A stretch of DNA of 64,000 nucleotides from Fragilaria crotonensis. Taxonomy: Eukaryota > Bacillariophyta > Fragilariophyceae > Fragilariales > Fragilariaceae. The notes beneath the pieces are model-generated. The model was not told where the DNA came from, searched no databases, and saw only the letters and a list, made by a program, of their open reading frames with translations. Shown here in pieces: positions 43,802-55,500 of this stretch. Numbering within the stretch: the first letter of the stretch is position 1; each line of letters starts with the position of its first letter. The stretch spans positions 62,001 through 126,000 of the forward strand of contig JAKSYS010000041.1 of NCBI GenBank assembly GCA_022925895.1, given 5' to 3'. Made by a program: the position numbers and the translations under genes.

Positions 43802-45924
43802 TGATGCCATTGGTGGACAATGCCTAACACGCTCTTTGTGCTCTTACACCGAACAAACAAAATCTGGTGCTACAAGAGTCGATGGTGCATTACTGGGTCA
43901 GCCCGCGAGTTAGCATGCCTGTGAGAGATCTATCGACGAAGACTGTCAATTTCCGGCCTCGTGACTTGGTTTTCGCCACCATCTCTACGTCTCTCCTGTT
44001 CCTGCAATTTGCTCTTTCGTCGTCATTGACAGTCCTTTTCTTTACTATGTCGGCCCACGTTTCTTAAATGCATTCCTTTAGTGTTTCTGTGATCATACCG
44101 TCACTCATTCCGGTCTGCATGCCTCCGTAGATCTGTCTCTTCCAACACTATAGGCGCGTATGGAAATTTAAATGTTTCCCGATGAACCAATTTGCATTAT
44201 TCCATGGATCAATGGCCATCTCACAGGGTCCGTTCAAGAAGCATCCTTCGATAAAACAACAGTCACTGCTAGCAAATGGTCTGCGGTCTCCATGAATATG
44301 ATGGGAAAAATCGCAAGCAGTGCTGCACGAAGAGTATCCTTGCTCAACGATCTTGACGAGGAAACGCACACAAAAAAATCAACTCCCAACACTATTTGTC
44401 TTGGCATTTGAGACGCATATATGATGACCAAGTCCAATGTGTTGCAACGATACAGGATTCAATAGAAGAATCCGCATCGCGGATCCATCGACTACCATCT
44501 CCCAGCATGTACCAAACGAATGCTGGAACAGTTCAGCACGACCCGACGCATGATGAACGTGTCTCAAGACAAACCGTGTGATGTTTATGGGACGGCATCA
44601 TGCAGTGGAAAAGTGCTCATGGACAAGCTTTGAACTCATTGCTCCCAAGCTCCCAAAGCGCAGCTGAGGTTTTGCTGCTCAGAACCCGAAAGGATCGAAA
44701 CGGTTGCGGTACGTTCGTTCTTCAGAACTGCCTTCGAATAGACCTATCATCGTCGTATACATGCATAGACCGAGTTGAGCACAAACGTATGCAACATGCA
44801 ACTGTTCGGATGACGGTCGATGGAGTGAGTCATCAAGCCACGAATCTACTATTCCGAGTTCCGAATTCCGAGTTCCGAGTTCCGAGCACAAAGTACTCGG
44901 AGTACATTAGTATCATAGATGCGCACGTCGACCAGGATACTAGTCTTATGCATGTGACGCATACCGCCGAAAAAAAGAGAAATGTTGATGCGGCTGCGTC
45001 ATGCATAGTTTCCACATGCAAGATGGATGCAATGCCATTGGACAGGGAAAGAAAGGGTTCAAGATGGATGCAATGCCATTGGACAGAGGTAATACATGGA
45101 AGGAAACCGTGCGCGCTCCCTGCGGAGGTCTTGTTGCTTTCGTAAGAGTACTCGTACATAGTAGGTCTTGAGGCTTGAGGTGATCGTTCTATGATATTAT
45201 GCATATATATAAACAAACGTACATATACATACATATTATTTTGCGGAATCCCAACTTCAACTGCAGAATTCAGTGTACCAAGTACTCAGGTAGAGTTTGG
45301 TAGTACGGAGTACTTGAGTACTAATTCCCCATAAAAAAATGGTACTCCGAGTACGGTACTAAGTACTCGATTATACTCGTGAAGAAAGTGCGAAGGGAGC
45401 AAAGAACATCAAATTATATATTGGATAATGCACGTTCGTTTGTTCTTTTGGGCGTCGGCCAAATATCACGTATCGTTTTCTTCCCGGAAGTCTTAACACA
45501 CTTTGGTAAGCAGTATCTGCCATAAACTTCAATACGGTAGCCGATTGGCACCTAAGTAACTGATCCATGTGCTTGAGAGATGAGAGTCTAAGACGGCGAA
45601 CCTTTTCGCATGTTGCTCGTTGACGCAAACGCACCTGCTGCCTGGGGGTTCGGAATATCTTAGGAAAGTCCGTTGTCGGAGTATTAGTATCGAGAGTGCA
45701 CAAAATTCAGTGGTATGGACCGTCCTACTAGTACTATTGATTATGTCGAATCTACATCAAGAATCCCGGAGGATAAAGAACCCCGTGGAAGTTGTTGCAC
45801 CAAAACATCTCCCTTTCATCAGCAGGGACATTTATCAAAGCCATTTCGACATCAACTCATCTGAATTTCATTGAGCAGTGTAATCAGTTTTTCTCATCAC
45901 ACTCCTGCTGAGCTGTACGCAACA
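43802..45924. other. Spacer between the two 7TM gene copies
   Basis: The first 150 bp resemble the 3' flank of the second 7TM gene (ATTGGAGGTCAA-like words), so the duplication included flanks. Later parts contain a direct repeat (AAGATGGATGCAATGCCATT at 45019 and 45061), a TTCCGAG tandem at 44855-44885, and many TACTCGGAGTAC words (44890-44906, 45275-45372). One candidate gene (44172-44581) is listed separately. Minus ORF 45371-45703 has no ATG. Confidence 0.5.
44172..44581 (+). CDS. Hypothetical short protein, one frame break (doubtful)
   Basis: From ATG 44172: MFPDEPICIIPWINGHLTGS ... RRVSLLNDLDEETHTKKSTP. After LGI the frame stops, and the next frame continues in similar style (RRIYDDQVQCVATIQDSIEE ... 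SPSMYQTNAG) to 44581. The composition looks like a Ser/Thr/charged regulatory tail. No domain recognised. It could be a real small gene with a missing base or an old fragment. Confidence 0.3.
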
Positions 45925-47016
45925 ATGGGACTCATGACCCTGAGTGAAGAGATTGCTGTGTCTGTAGCAACAGTGATTGGTGCGACGCTCTCATTATCTG
46001 GTTCAATTTGTATTATCTGGAACATTATTTGGCGACGAAAGTACAAACAGGATACGTACCACCGACTACTGTTGGGCATTTGTTCCTTGAATGTGTTGGG
46101 TGCCGTCGGGTGGCTCATGGCGCCCTTTGCTCCACCGAAGGCCACAACTCCGAGATATTTACCTATTGGCAACATAGCTAGCTGTACGTCGCAGGCCTTC
46201 CTGATCCAAACAGGCGTCGGTTTCATGATCTACAATGCGTGCCTCAGTATCTACTACGTCTTGATGGTCAGGTACAATGTATCCAAGAAACGGATGATTT
46301 GGCGAGAAAAGATCATGCATGCTGTGGCGATTGTATGGGGTATTGGATCCGCCATCATACCTGTCCCGTTGGAGATCTTCAACGAACTTGGACTGGGGAG
46401 TGGATGCTGGATACATCAAACTCCGATCGATTGTGGGACGGAAGTCAATCCCGTCCCATGCGAACGAGGCGGGAACATTGACACAACAGCGGCGGGCGCC
46501 ATTCTAACAGGAGTTCCAGCCGTTTCTTCAATTTTGATTGTTCTCTTCTGCAACGCTTTGCTCTATATTACGGTTCGGGGGAAGGAAGTGGAATCTAGTC
46601 GATTCTCCGACGTTGTGGCATCCCGAAGGAGCAGCCGCATGCGAGAGCGAACCAAGGAAATCGCTGCACAAGCTACGTGGTATGTTATCATCTTCACTTG
46701 GTGCCATATTTGGGAAATGCTTTTTGCACTCCTACACCAAATGGATGTCATCAGCAGTGAGAATGAATCGAACTTTACTGCGCTGATTTTTGTGGGACAG
46801 TTTTTCGCCGCATCTAATGGGCTTGGCTTCCTTATGGTCTATGTGCGGCCTCGCTTTCTCCGACTCCGCAAACGAAATGTCTCATGTATCAAGGCCATTT
46901 ATATCGCCGTATCGTTCCGAGAAACGCCGCATTCCGCCATGAGAGCCTCACAAAGACAGTACGGTGAGAGTGGAACTGGAAGCGCAAGCAGCACTAATAA
47001 TGATAGCGAACATTGA
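45925..47016 (+). CDS. Seven-TM G-protein-coupled-receptor-like protein, intact copy
   Basis: 363 aa from ATG 45925 (the frame is open 18 codons further up, but only from a TTG). Seven hydrophobic segments: about residues 10-34, 46-68, 82-110, 126-148, 188-212, 246-268 and 283-305. A Cys at the start of TM3 (NIASCTS) and Cys residues in the second outer loop (GSGCWIHQTPIDCG) could form the usual disulfide. TM7 ends NGLGFLMVYVRPRFLRLRKRN, a basic membrane exit. The third inner loop is Arg/Ser rich (EVESSRFSDVVASRRSSRMRERTKE), and the C-tail is Ser rich and acidic. The layout resembles cAMP-receptor/Git3-like or rhodopsin-like receptors of protists; the ligand is unknown. The nearly identical copy 1 lies upstream. 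Confidence 0.85.
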   Translation: MGLMTLSEEIAVSVATVIGATLSLSGSICIIWNIIWRRKYKQDTYHRLLLGICSLNVLGAVGWLMAPFAPPKATTPRYLPIGNIASCTSQAFLIQTGVGFMIYNACLSIYYVLMVRYNVSKKRMIWREKIMHAVAIVWGIGSAIIPVPLEIFNELGLGSGCWIHQTPIDCGTEVNPVPCERGGNIDTTAAGAILTGVPAVSSILIVLFCNALLYITVRGKEVESSRFSDVVASRRSSRMRERTKEIAAQATWYVIIFTWCHIWEMLFALLHQMDVISSENESNFTALIFVGQFFAASNGLGFLMVYVRPRFLRLRKRNVSCIKAIYIAVSFRETPHSAMRASQRQYGESGTGSASSTNNDSEH

Positions 47017-47314
47017 TGGCGACATTGGAGGTCAACGCCAAACGTGTCGTTCGTGCTCTCGCATAATTTTTGTGGATTTCCACCCAACAAAAGATATTGG
47101 TGCTACAACTGCCGATATTACATTACTCAATCGGTACGCAGCCACTTTCAATCCCTGTGCGAGGTTAATCGAGGGGTGTCATTGCCGTTCCAATCAATAG
47201 AAGATTTGCCACCCCTGTGGCTTTTGTTTCGAGCGCAAGGACGAGAATCCGCGTAAGGAGTTCTGCCGATAGCCATATGCATTTGTGATCTGAGGCCAAA
47301 CTCGTATTTCTGTC
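47017..47314. other. 3' flank of the intact 7TM gene
   Basis: No gene. The first 120 bp resemble the 3' flank of copy 1 at 43802-43900. Confidence 0.5.
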
Positions 47315-47486
47315 CTACTTCGCCACAAACTCAACGTCATAGTTGCGATCTACTTCCGCTCGCACGGGCGCATTGAAGGAGAGGTTGGCCTTGTTGAGGA
47401 ACTCCGTCTCCTCCTTCGGATCCTTTGGAGAGTCTGCGGATGTATCTCCCACGGAGCTTGATTGCTGTACTCTACTGGAATTTGAT
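47315..47486 (-). CDS. C-terminal exon or fragment of an unrecognised gene
   Basis: Minus-strand frame ending at TAG 47315 reads SSSVGDTSADSPKDPKEETE followed by FLNKANLSFNAPVRAEVDRN and YDVEFVAK. It has strong protein-like composition but no start codon. CTACTATAATCAAATTCCAG just upstream on the minus strand could be a splice acceptor. The 5' exons are not visible, so it may be the relic of a gene cut by rearrangement. No family recognised. Confidence 0.35.
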
Positions 47487-50269
47487 TATAGTAGAGAGAG
47501 AGTAACTGTGCGGAGCTGTACTATAGTTTATGCCACACATGGTGTGATGTTGTGGTGGTATCCACAGTGGGAGTACACTGGTTTAGTGACGCTGACCCGG
47601 CGTCATATTGTGAGTGCTGATTGCTGATCCTTAGCGACATATGGAGACCCACAGTCAGAACGAACACGAGGGACTCGTCTTCTAGCACAGTCAAATGGTC
47701 GATAAAGATCACTCTATAGCGTTATCCCTTCTTTGCTGCTAGAAAGTAGTTTTGCCCGTTTCGAGAAAAGGCTTCCCGGAGGATGCACTACCTGGTACAA
47801 GCCGCGACCAAGATTGCTGTTTTGGGAATGCTCAAGCTCTGTGGACAACGTATAGGATGACCTCAAACCTCAACCAATCGAGTGGATTTCATCAAGTCTT
47901 GGAAAAAAGTTTTGCGCGCACACAAACTTCACAGTATCCGTCGAGTACAATACTTGTACCGCATTGTGCGTCCGCAAAGTTCGGCGCGCGCGCATGTAAA
48001 AAGTGGCTACTGTTGCAAAAGTGCAAGTGCATAGTAGTACTACAGTCATACTACAGTAGAATCCACAACCGGTGGGTACTGGGGTACTAGGTACTACCCT
48101 GAAAACCAGTACATACATCATTTTTTTGACGATGGCAACAGGTTGGAATGACATTGACACTAGCAGCCCATTGCATAGAGAAGCTTTGGCTTGTGACATC
48201 TTTTCTTCACACCTTGCTCTTTACATGGAAGCAAACAAACCTTCAGTGGCAGTTGGCTGCTGCACGCAGTGCTGATGTTTTGTCCTGGGTTTCCGCGGCA
48301 ACGACAAAGTGATCAGGCCCCACAATATCTTACATGTGATGTCGGTTTTACAATTCTACATTTAATGTGACTACAATGAATTTTGTCTTGGTCTTTTGAT
48401 TGCATGGATGCGGCTCCTGGCTGGGCCTGGTTTAGGAAGCACCTAGAGTTTATTCCAGCCGCGCATGATGGATACGCCCATCATCCCGGATGTTCGTGTG
48501 GACTTGAACGGCTTGAGTCAATCATATTGATGGGCAGCATTTTGATTTGACCAAGAAGAAATAAAAAGGATTGTGAGCTTGATGCCCTTCCTGGTGGATA
48601 TAAGCAGAACACAAAAAAGAGACAGAGTGCATCTTCTGGAAGTATAATAGGCAAGCACTCTTCTGTAGGAGGCTCTGTTACCTCAACCGGCCGGTGGTGC
48701 AATCTACACAAAGAGTTTGGACAATCTACACGAAGCCCTTTATCAAGAATATTTGGGCTTATGCTACATTTGATTGTTTCAAGGGTCAGTCCAAAGGTGA
48801 ATTCCATCCTCGTTTGACGCAGGAGCATTGTTTCGACCAGTACTATCTGGAGTGCTTCGTGCGGAAGGGTGCAGATGCCGAGCTGAGAATTGTCGCAGTG
48901 ATCAACGCAAAAAATATGAGTCGTCAACCCACACATTTTGAATGCTTGCTTGCAGTACAATCGACACAAAAAGCCTCAGCAGAAATTGGAAAGGCCAGAA
49001 GGTTTAGGTATCAGATGCATTTGTGCTTATGATGACAGATGAGGTCATGGCTACATCTTCCAGCATTTCAATCTGGAAAACATCTGGCGCAACCATAAAA
49101 TTGCATGCGACGACAGAAAAGTGACTGACTTGGCCTACCCAACAACAAAGTGCTGGACAGTATCTAAGTTCAAAAAGCTACCGGGACAAGAGCTGCTGCC
49201 AGACAGACAGGGTTATTTCAATGCTACGTAGAGTCCTATGCAAACCTGCTGTGTTGAGTGGGGATACTACAAGAAGGTAGTTCAACACTGGGCATACATT
49301 GATAACAGAAAAGAAAGGAAAATTGTGACTTGCATAAGAGGAGGCAACCAAATCTTTGAGTACTTTGAGCTATCGCCACCGACAATTGAAGAGTATCTCA
49401 GCAGAAAGACTCCAGAATTGTATTGCTGTTGCATAGTCCAGCAAAATTGAATCGACACTTTTCCAATTTTGGGAATGTAACTGGCTGATGAGGCAACTGT
49501 GAATCCAAGCCTAGTATATGTGCTAAGAACAAGAACCCTAGGAAACGCAAGGAAAGGTGGAAAGCAGAGGTGTCTCTCAAACGCCAGTAAGAAGTCGAAT
49601 TTTGCAGCGAGGGTCCAGCACCTTGTCGATTCGACACCTCCTCGTCCATTCAACACCTTCTTGCTTGTTTCTGAAAATGAACTTCAGACAATCTCCTCTA
49701 CAAACGACGTTGCTGCAGCAACTATTGCTGACAGCACCGACGATCAGGAAAGTCAACGTGAATTCTTCTTTCCGGAACTCATCAGTTCAGCCAGGTGGAC
49801 GAATTATGATCTTGTGCAGTCTGGCTGATTGGTGCAGATGACCATGATGCCACTTGAAGAGCACTTGTTGCATCCGGCACACTGGAAGCTCCTTAGTAAG
49901 CATACATGCACATGCCAATGGTGCTTGATGATCTGACTGGCAAGCTTAATCAAGATTATCCTTTGTTCAAGTCACATGCAGATCCTGGTAGAATTATTCT
50001 GTCAGAACAGATCTCCTTGGTGCAACGAGAAGCTCTGTTTGAGCAAGGACTGATCACAATGAAGGGCTAACAAATGCTACAAGTGTCCAACCCGAAATGG
50101 ATGCTCTGTGTGGACCATTCTTTAAGTCTGCCACCTTCTCTTGAGGTGGAAATTGTACAGGAGAAACTGAAATAACAACAAAGAACAATCAAACATGCCA
50201 TTCAAGGGCACACTTCACAAGGAGAAGATATTGTGAGTTGCTTGACCAACACTAGGGTTTGATCAGAGC
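47487..50269. other. Decayed coding-like and repeat DNA
   Basis: Contains fragments of plus-strand coding-like sequence broken by many stops: 48131-48274 (MATGWNDIDTSSPLHREALA), 48694-49032, and about 49030-49828 (for example NLENIWRNHKIACDD, TKCWTVSKFKKLPGQELLPD, PPTIEEYLSRKTPELY). They look like one or more old transposon genes, but I cannot name the family. 47940-48105 has GTAC-rich words. Confidence 0.4.
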
Positions 50270-51125
50270 TTGGATCAGCAATGTAATGCTTGAATTCAGG
50301 GTTATCTTTCAAAACAAGTCAATTTTATCTCTCGATTCAACAAAGGTCATTCCATCATGATGAAGCATAATGGTGACGCTGTCAAACTTTTTCATTGTGT
50401 TGCATGCTCTTCATAAGACATCAACTTCCAAGTGGTTTGGGAACAGGGACAGGAGTTCAACAATTAAGCTGAGCTGGGTCTTGATCTTCAAGAATCTCTG
50501 TATCATGTTGTCACAAATAGCAGTATACTAATCTGTCAAGTCACGTAGCTGTGATGCTATTTTAGGGTACACGCCTTCTTCATCAATTTGCTCACCTGCT
50601 TAGACAATAATGTTAGAACAAGCAACTACAAATGATGAGGTCAATGCTGAATACACGCTTGCTTACCTTAGCAATTGTTGAACTCAATCCGGGTTGTTCC
50701 GCAATCCAACGCCGCACGGCCAGGTTGAATTTGTGGCTTGCACATCCAAGCAATGGTGGCACATTTAGAAGTCTGGCCACACAGCATGCTCTGGTTCACA
50801 GAGCAGTTATCGCCGACAAGACAAACTATATCAGCACATTGCTTACCATAGGACAGCAAAACCTTTGATAGATGTTCAACGTGATCTGAATGCTTGCATT
50901 CCTTTCATTCCATCGGCAAGCAATGGTTGCATACTTAGCATTGTTTGGCAAGCCGTTTCCTTGCCATTGACCACTTTCATGTGTGACGTGACGCAGCAAT
51001 ACCAACGTAGTGATGCGTTCCCTCGGTCCAACCATCAAGGACCACAGCAAATCTTGAAGGAATATCTTTTTTGTATGGTTTCCATATGGAAAGGGCTCGT
51101 GATAGAGACAGAGTACAAGTAGCAT
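50270..51125 (-). pseudogene. hAT-family transposase remnant
   Basis: Minus-strand frames, with shifts and stops, give in order: a segment around VTSHMKVVNGKETACQ; LVGDNCSVNQSML (about 50785-50820), the hAT motif after the catalytic domain; GCASHKFNLAVRRWIAEQPG (about 50690-50748); VSKLMKKAC; RFLKIKTQLSLIVELLSLFP; and FDSVTIMLHHDGMTFVESRD. This order is that of hAT transposases of stramenopiles (catalytic core, GCASHR/K-NLAV, then helical insertion). The zinc-finger start and C-terminal dimerisation domain are not seen. Non-functional. Confidence 0.6.
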
Positions 51126-51288
51126 TAGAGCATTGGCGCACTACTAGCACACTAGCACACTATTCCAGTACTGTGAAATGCACTGTGATGTTGTACCGGC
51201 AGAGTCACACATTAAGAATGCCGATGATGCGACAACAATGGAGTACATGTAGTGCGCTTCAGAGGTACCGGTTGTCATCATTGTAATC

Positions 51289-52317
51289 ATGAGAATCTGT
51301 TCGTTGTACGCTATCTTTGCCCTTGTACCGGCGACGGCATCATCGTTAAATACAGTAAGAAACATCGCAATTGTCGGAGGCACTCATGGCAATGAATACA
51401 CCGGCGTATGGTGCATTAGGGAGTTGGATGCTGCTCCCCTGACTTGCTATCCATCCTTACACATCAAGACGCTGTTAGGAAACCCTGAAGCTCATTTTCA
51501 GAACAAACGCTTTATTGATGACGACCTCAATCGACAATTCACTGCTCAAAAGCTAATGGAGCAGACTAATACGGTCGAAGCCCGAAGGGCTCGCGAACTC
51601 AATCAGCTCTTGGGTCCAAAGTCAAACCCCAAAACCGATGTCATTATCGACCTTCATACCACTACAACTAACATGGGAACTACATTGATTGTTCCCGCTG
51701 GCGATTCCTTCATGACGCAGGCAGCTGCCTATGTTGTATCCAAATTTCCAGAAGCTCGCATCTTGGTCCACAATCTTGGCGATCGCGACCAACGTCCGAA
51801 TTTGTGTTCGACGGCTCGTCACGGCCTTACCATTGAAGTGGGACCCGTCCCGCAGGGCGTACTGCGACATGATGCCGTGGAGAACACGAAACGGGCGTTG
51901 CATGCGTTTCTCGAATTTCTGGAACGCACCAATCACGGGGATGGAGCAACAGTCTTGGCAGAACTGAAAGAAGTTTATCCCTCAGGCCACGTCCCGTGTT
52001 TTCAGTCGGCATCTGCCAAACATCCGGGAGAACTTTCGGGACGAATCAAATGGCCATCATGCGCGTACAATATTAACTTTCCAGCCTACATGGTCCACAA
52101 GTCGATTCAAGATCGTGACTTTTGTATGATTCGAACCGGTGATCCTCTCTTCGTTGGAAGGGATGGAAGTGTTATCACATACAATGGTTCGCATGGCGAC
52201 GAGGTGTATCTCATGTTTGTGAATGAAGGTGGATACTATTACGCAAGCAGTGGAACTGGAATTGGAGTGGCTGTTCCTAAAACTTTTGATTTGTTGACTG
52301 GTCACTTTTCCAATTGA
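51289..52317 (+). CDS. Aspartoacylase-family zinc carboxypeptidase-like hydrolase
   Basis: Intact 342-aa single-exon gene, ATG at 51289. Residues 1-18 look like a signal peptide (MRICSLYAIFALVPATAS), so it may enter the secretory route. The AstE/AspA fold is clear: NIAIVGGTHGNEYTGVW with the zinc-binding His and Glu; LGNPEAH; DDDLNR; DVIIDLHTTTTNMGTTLIVP with the third zinc ligand His; then GLTIEVGPVPQGV with the general-base Glu; and a C-terminal beta domain with VYPSGHVPCF-like and HKSIQDRDF segments. Aspartoacylases release acetate or acyl groups from N-acyl amino acids such as N-acetylaspartate. The family length is about 310-340 residues, so this is full length. Confidence 0.9.
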   Translation: MRICSLYAIFALVPATASSLNTVRNIAIVGGTHGNEYTGVWCIRELDAAPLTCYPSLHIKTLLGNPEAHFQNKRFIDDDLNRQFTAQKLMEQTNTVEARRARELNQLLGPKSNPKTDVIIDLHTTTTNMGTTLIVPAGDSFMTQAAAYVVSKFPEARILVHNLGDRDQRPNLCSTARHGLTIEVGPVPQGVLRHDAVENTKRALHAFLEFLERTNHGDGATVLAELKEVYPSGHVPCFQSASAKHPGELSGRIKWPSCAYNINFPAYMVHKSIQDRDFCMIRTGDPLFVGRDGSVITYNGSHGDEVYLMFVNEGGYYYASSGTGIGVAVPKTFDLLTGHFSN

Positions 52318-52502
52318 CCAAGTCACGTAAGACTTAATTACAGTAGATTGATGTATCAATTCGTCGTAGTTCGTCTCTTTGTTGCTTGATTCTAGCCTCC
52401 TTTCATGAGTTGGGCAAGGCATCGCTATATCTGTGCCGTTAAACGTGCAGGCATTGTATCATATCACGCGTACAGCCGGGATGAAGACTTCATTGCTTAC
52501 CA

Positions 52503-55500
52503 TCAGGAACGACTGCTCTTCTTCTTTCGCGGCGAGGCATCCCTTTTCTGAACGAGAAAGTGCTCTATAGTGTCGTCCTGCTTTTTAACGATGACACGAT
52601 CCCGCTCCTTTCTATGGGTGCGTGACCGTTCCACAGGTTGATCGACACCGTCCCCCTTCACATGAGGTGAATCGCTTACTCTGCTAGATGGCCGGGAGCT
52701 GGACTTACTGGTTCTCTGGCGAACGGGGGGTTCTTCGTCATCAGCCCCTCTGGGGCGATTGGTGGAGGACCTCGACTTCCTCCTTTCAGAAGACCCGTCC
52801 AGAGCGACGTCATCTTTTCTATGTGAACTTTTGGTATGTCTCCGATCGCCTTTTGGAAGCACATCGCCGGCATATTTCGGGACGCTTGCAGATCGCTTCT
52901 TCCGCACCTTCTTGGGTTCGTCGACACCTAGACCGTCGTCGTCAATCGAACCCCATCCATCGGAGGATCGGCGTTCCGTAATGACGAGACTAGCCGCAAG
53001 GGGTGCGGTGGCATCTCCATCGGGTTTGAGTCGCGTCGTGCCAGGCAAGCGCGCTGACTCAGTGGACCGAGCAGTCGACGAACCTTTTCGTTCTCCAACC
53101 GATCCTGGTTTTCGATCGCCTTTTGAAAGCGTATCTCCGGCATATTTCGGGACGCTAGCAGATCGCCTTCTTTGCTCCTTCTTGGGTTCGATGACGCCTT
53201 CCACGTCATCATCGAGTGAACCCCATCCATCGGACGATCGGCGCTCCAAACTCAAGAGGCCAGCCGTAGGGGATGCAGAAGCTTCGGTGTCGGGGTTGCG
53301 ACGAGTCGTTCCAAGGCGGCCAGGCACCTCATTGGAACCGCGGAGTCGAGGAGCAGGAATAAGCCCTTTCCCTTCGTCGAGCGAACCCAGCGAAGTTCGC
53401 CGCACAGTTCGTTGCTCCATCAGAAGGCCGTTGGCGTCTTCTAAGTCCTCCAGTTTGGTATGATTGTTTTTCTTCGAGATGAGCGAGGAAAAGAAACCTT
53501 TCTTCTTCGTTTTAACTCTTGTCTCGGACGGATCAGTATCATCAAAAGCAAATGAACTAGAAGTTTCGGCGGTTGCTCCGGTACCAGTGGACGAAGCACC
53601 TTGTCGTGAGCCATCGGACGCCTTGCTCACCGGCAAACTATTGCTTCTTGTTTGGTCAAGCACAGGACTTCCAATGCTCTGCAAGGGCGCATCCTGCCCG
53701 ATGCCATCCAGTTTTCTGTTCGAGTTCGCAGCAGCAGCAGCAGCCAGAGACCGTGCTTCAAGGGCTTTTAGAGCTGTGTTTTCGTGCTTGTCAGTGACAT
53801 CGCCGAGGCTATTTCTTGATACTGCCTCATGCTTCGGTCTACGCCACGGCTTCAACTCATTTGAAAGTGCACCCTTAGAGTCGTCAAGTAATGTCCCATC
53901 ACTAGACCGCGAACTCTTGTTCTTGTCGTCGGAAACAGTTGTTTCCATTGTTGATGGGCGCCGTCTATCCTTGTCCCCGTTGCGAACTCTCTCAATCTCA
54001 CCGGCATTGTTTGTTCCCCGTTTGTTTTTGGTATCAAGAGCACCACTGCTCTCGCGGACACCGCTCTCGGCGTGTCGGTCTGAGGATCTTCGACTCGATT
54101 TATGACGCCTACGCTCCGATTCCTCTTTTGCTTGTTCATCATCAATTCCACCACCTTCATCGTCAACTCTGGATCGGGTAGGTCGGCGGCTGCTGCGCTC
54201 TTTGTCACGACTCTTGTCAACGAGTTCTTCATTGTCGCCACGCGAGGGTCGGTTTGATTTACGCCTTCGTTCACTATCGCCTTCCAATTCAGTCTTCTTG
54301 GAGCTTGATCTTTCCGATCGCGGGTGCGATTCGTTCGACGCCTTCGCATCATTCACGGGCTTTTCAGAATCTTTCGTGCCCTCTCGTTTTGAGACAGAGC
54401 GCCGCCTTTCACGATCAGCTTTCCTTCTCGTCTCTTCTTCTTGCATTTTCACATCATCGGCATCTACAGGCGCCGATGCATTGCGACTGGACTTTCGTTC
54501 GTCAGGCCTTCGTCGTCTCGGTTTCATTTCGGCGTCTATTGATGTCGTTTCAAGGCCACTTTTCTTGCTTTCTTCCAATGTTCGTCGTCGCTCGGCGTTC
54601 TTCGGTGCCGATTCCCTGCGACTGGGTTGGTGTACGTCAGATTTCCGTCGTCTCTCAGTCACCTCACGCTTGCCTTCGACATTGGATATCGGAGAGGAAA
54701 TTTTCTTTGATCCTCTCGACTTCCTTTGTCTGCTGTCCGGCGACAAAAGGTCAGACGGCTGTTTTGCTTTCGTCAACGCCAAAATCTCGTCTCGCAACTT
54801 TTGTTGTGAAACGGTATGAAGCTCTTCGTGAGCATGTGGAAACAACGATGTGCGCTCCTCGGCATCTAGCTTTCCTTGCACTTTCTGGGCGATGAGATCA
54901 TGATCAAAATCGTCGTCCGCTTCGTCGTGTGACCGATCTCCCTGCAGGCTCGCAGAGCAAACAGTAGCAGCGCCATCCTTCCACAAGCCATCAAAATTGT
55001 CCCTAGGGATGTGACGATCAAGCGATCGTTCAAATCCTGCCGGAACCGTGTACAATGGGTCATCTTCCTCAGATTCGCCACCGTCGCTGTCTTCTTTGGC
55101 TAACGCGCTTAGCATAGTAATGGCACCGGGAGGCATAGCGCCCAGCGCCGAGCCTCGGTGCAAGTGTTTTTGTTGTCGCCAAGGCCGTAACTCTTTCGTG
55201 GCGACCTCTTCCGGATTTAACATTGTGTTGATAGATTTTCCCAAACTCAGGTCCATGCGTTGCATCAAGAGGCGCTTTTGCTCGGCTGGCGGGATGCTAG
55301 CAGAAATGAGTGACATATCGGCCATCGATTTATCATCTGGATCAGGATTCATATATGCCTTGAGCTCTTCTTCCAAGGCTGCTTCCTTGCCCATCGATAG
55401 AAATGCCCCCAAGCCAAATTTCTCAGATTCCTCGTCAATTTCATGATCAAGTTCGGAATCGGCTTCACTTCCGTTGTCAGCCTCATCAATGTCATCGTCA

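Noticed and set aside
45371-45703. 110-aa minus ORF
   Set aside because: It begins at TTG, has no ATG near its start, and shows no motif.
53464-54105. Long plus-strand ORFs (also 52759-53463, 54202-54819, 54254-54895, 55443-55910) opposite the 1,209-aa gene
   Set aside because: They lie antisense to a single uninterrupted 3.6-kb frame; their Ser/Arg/Leu-rich content mirrors the Ser/Arg/Asp codons of the sense strand.
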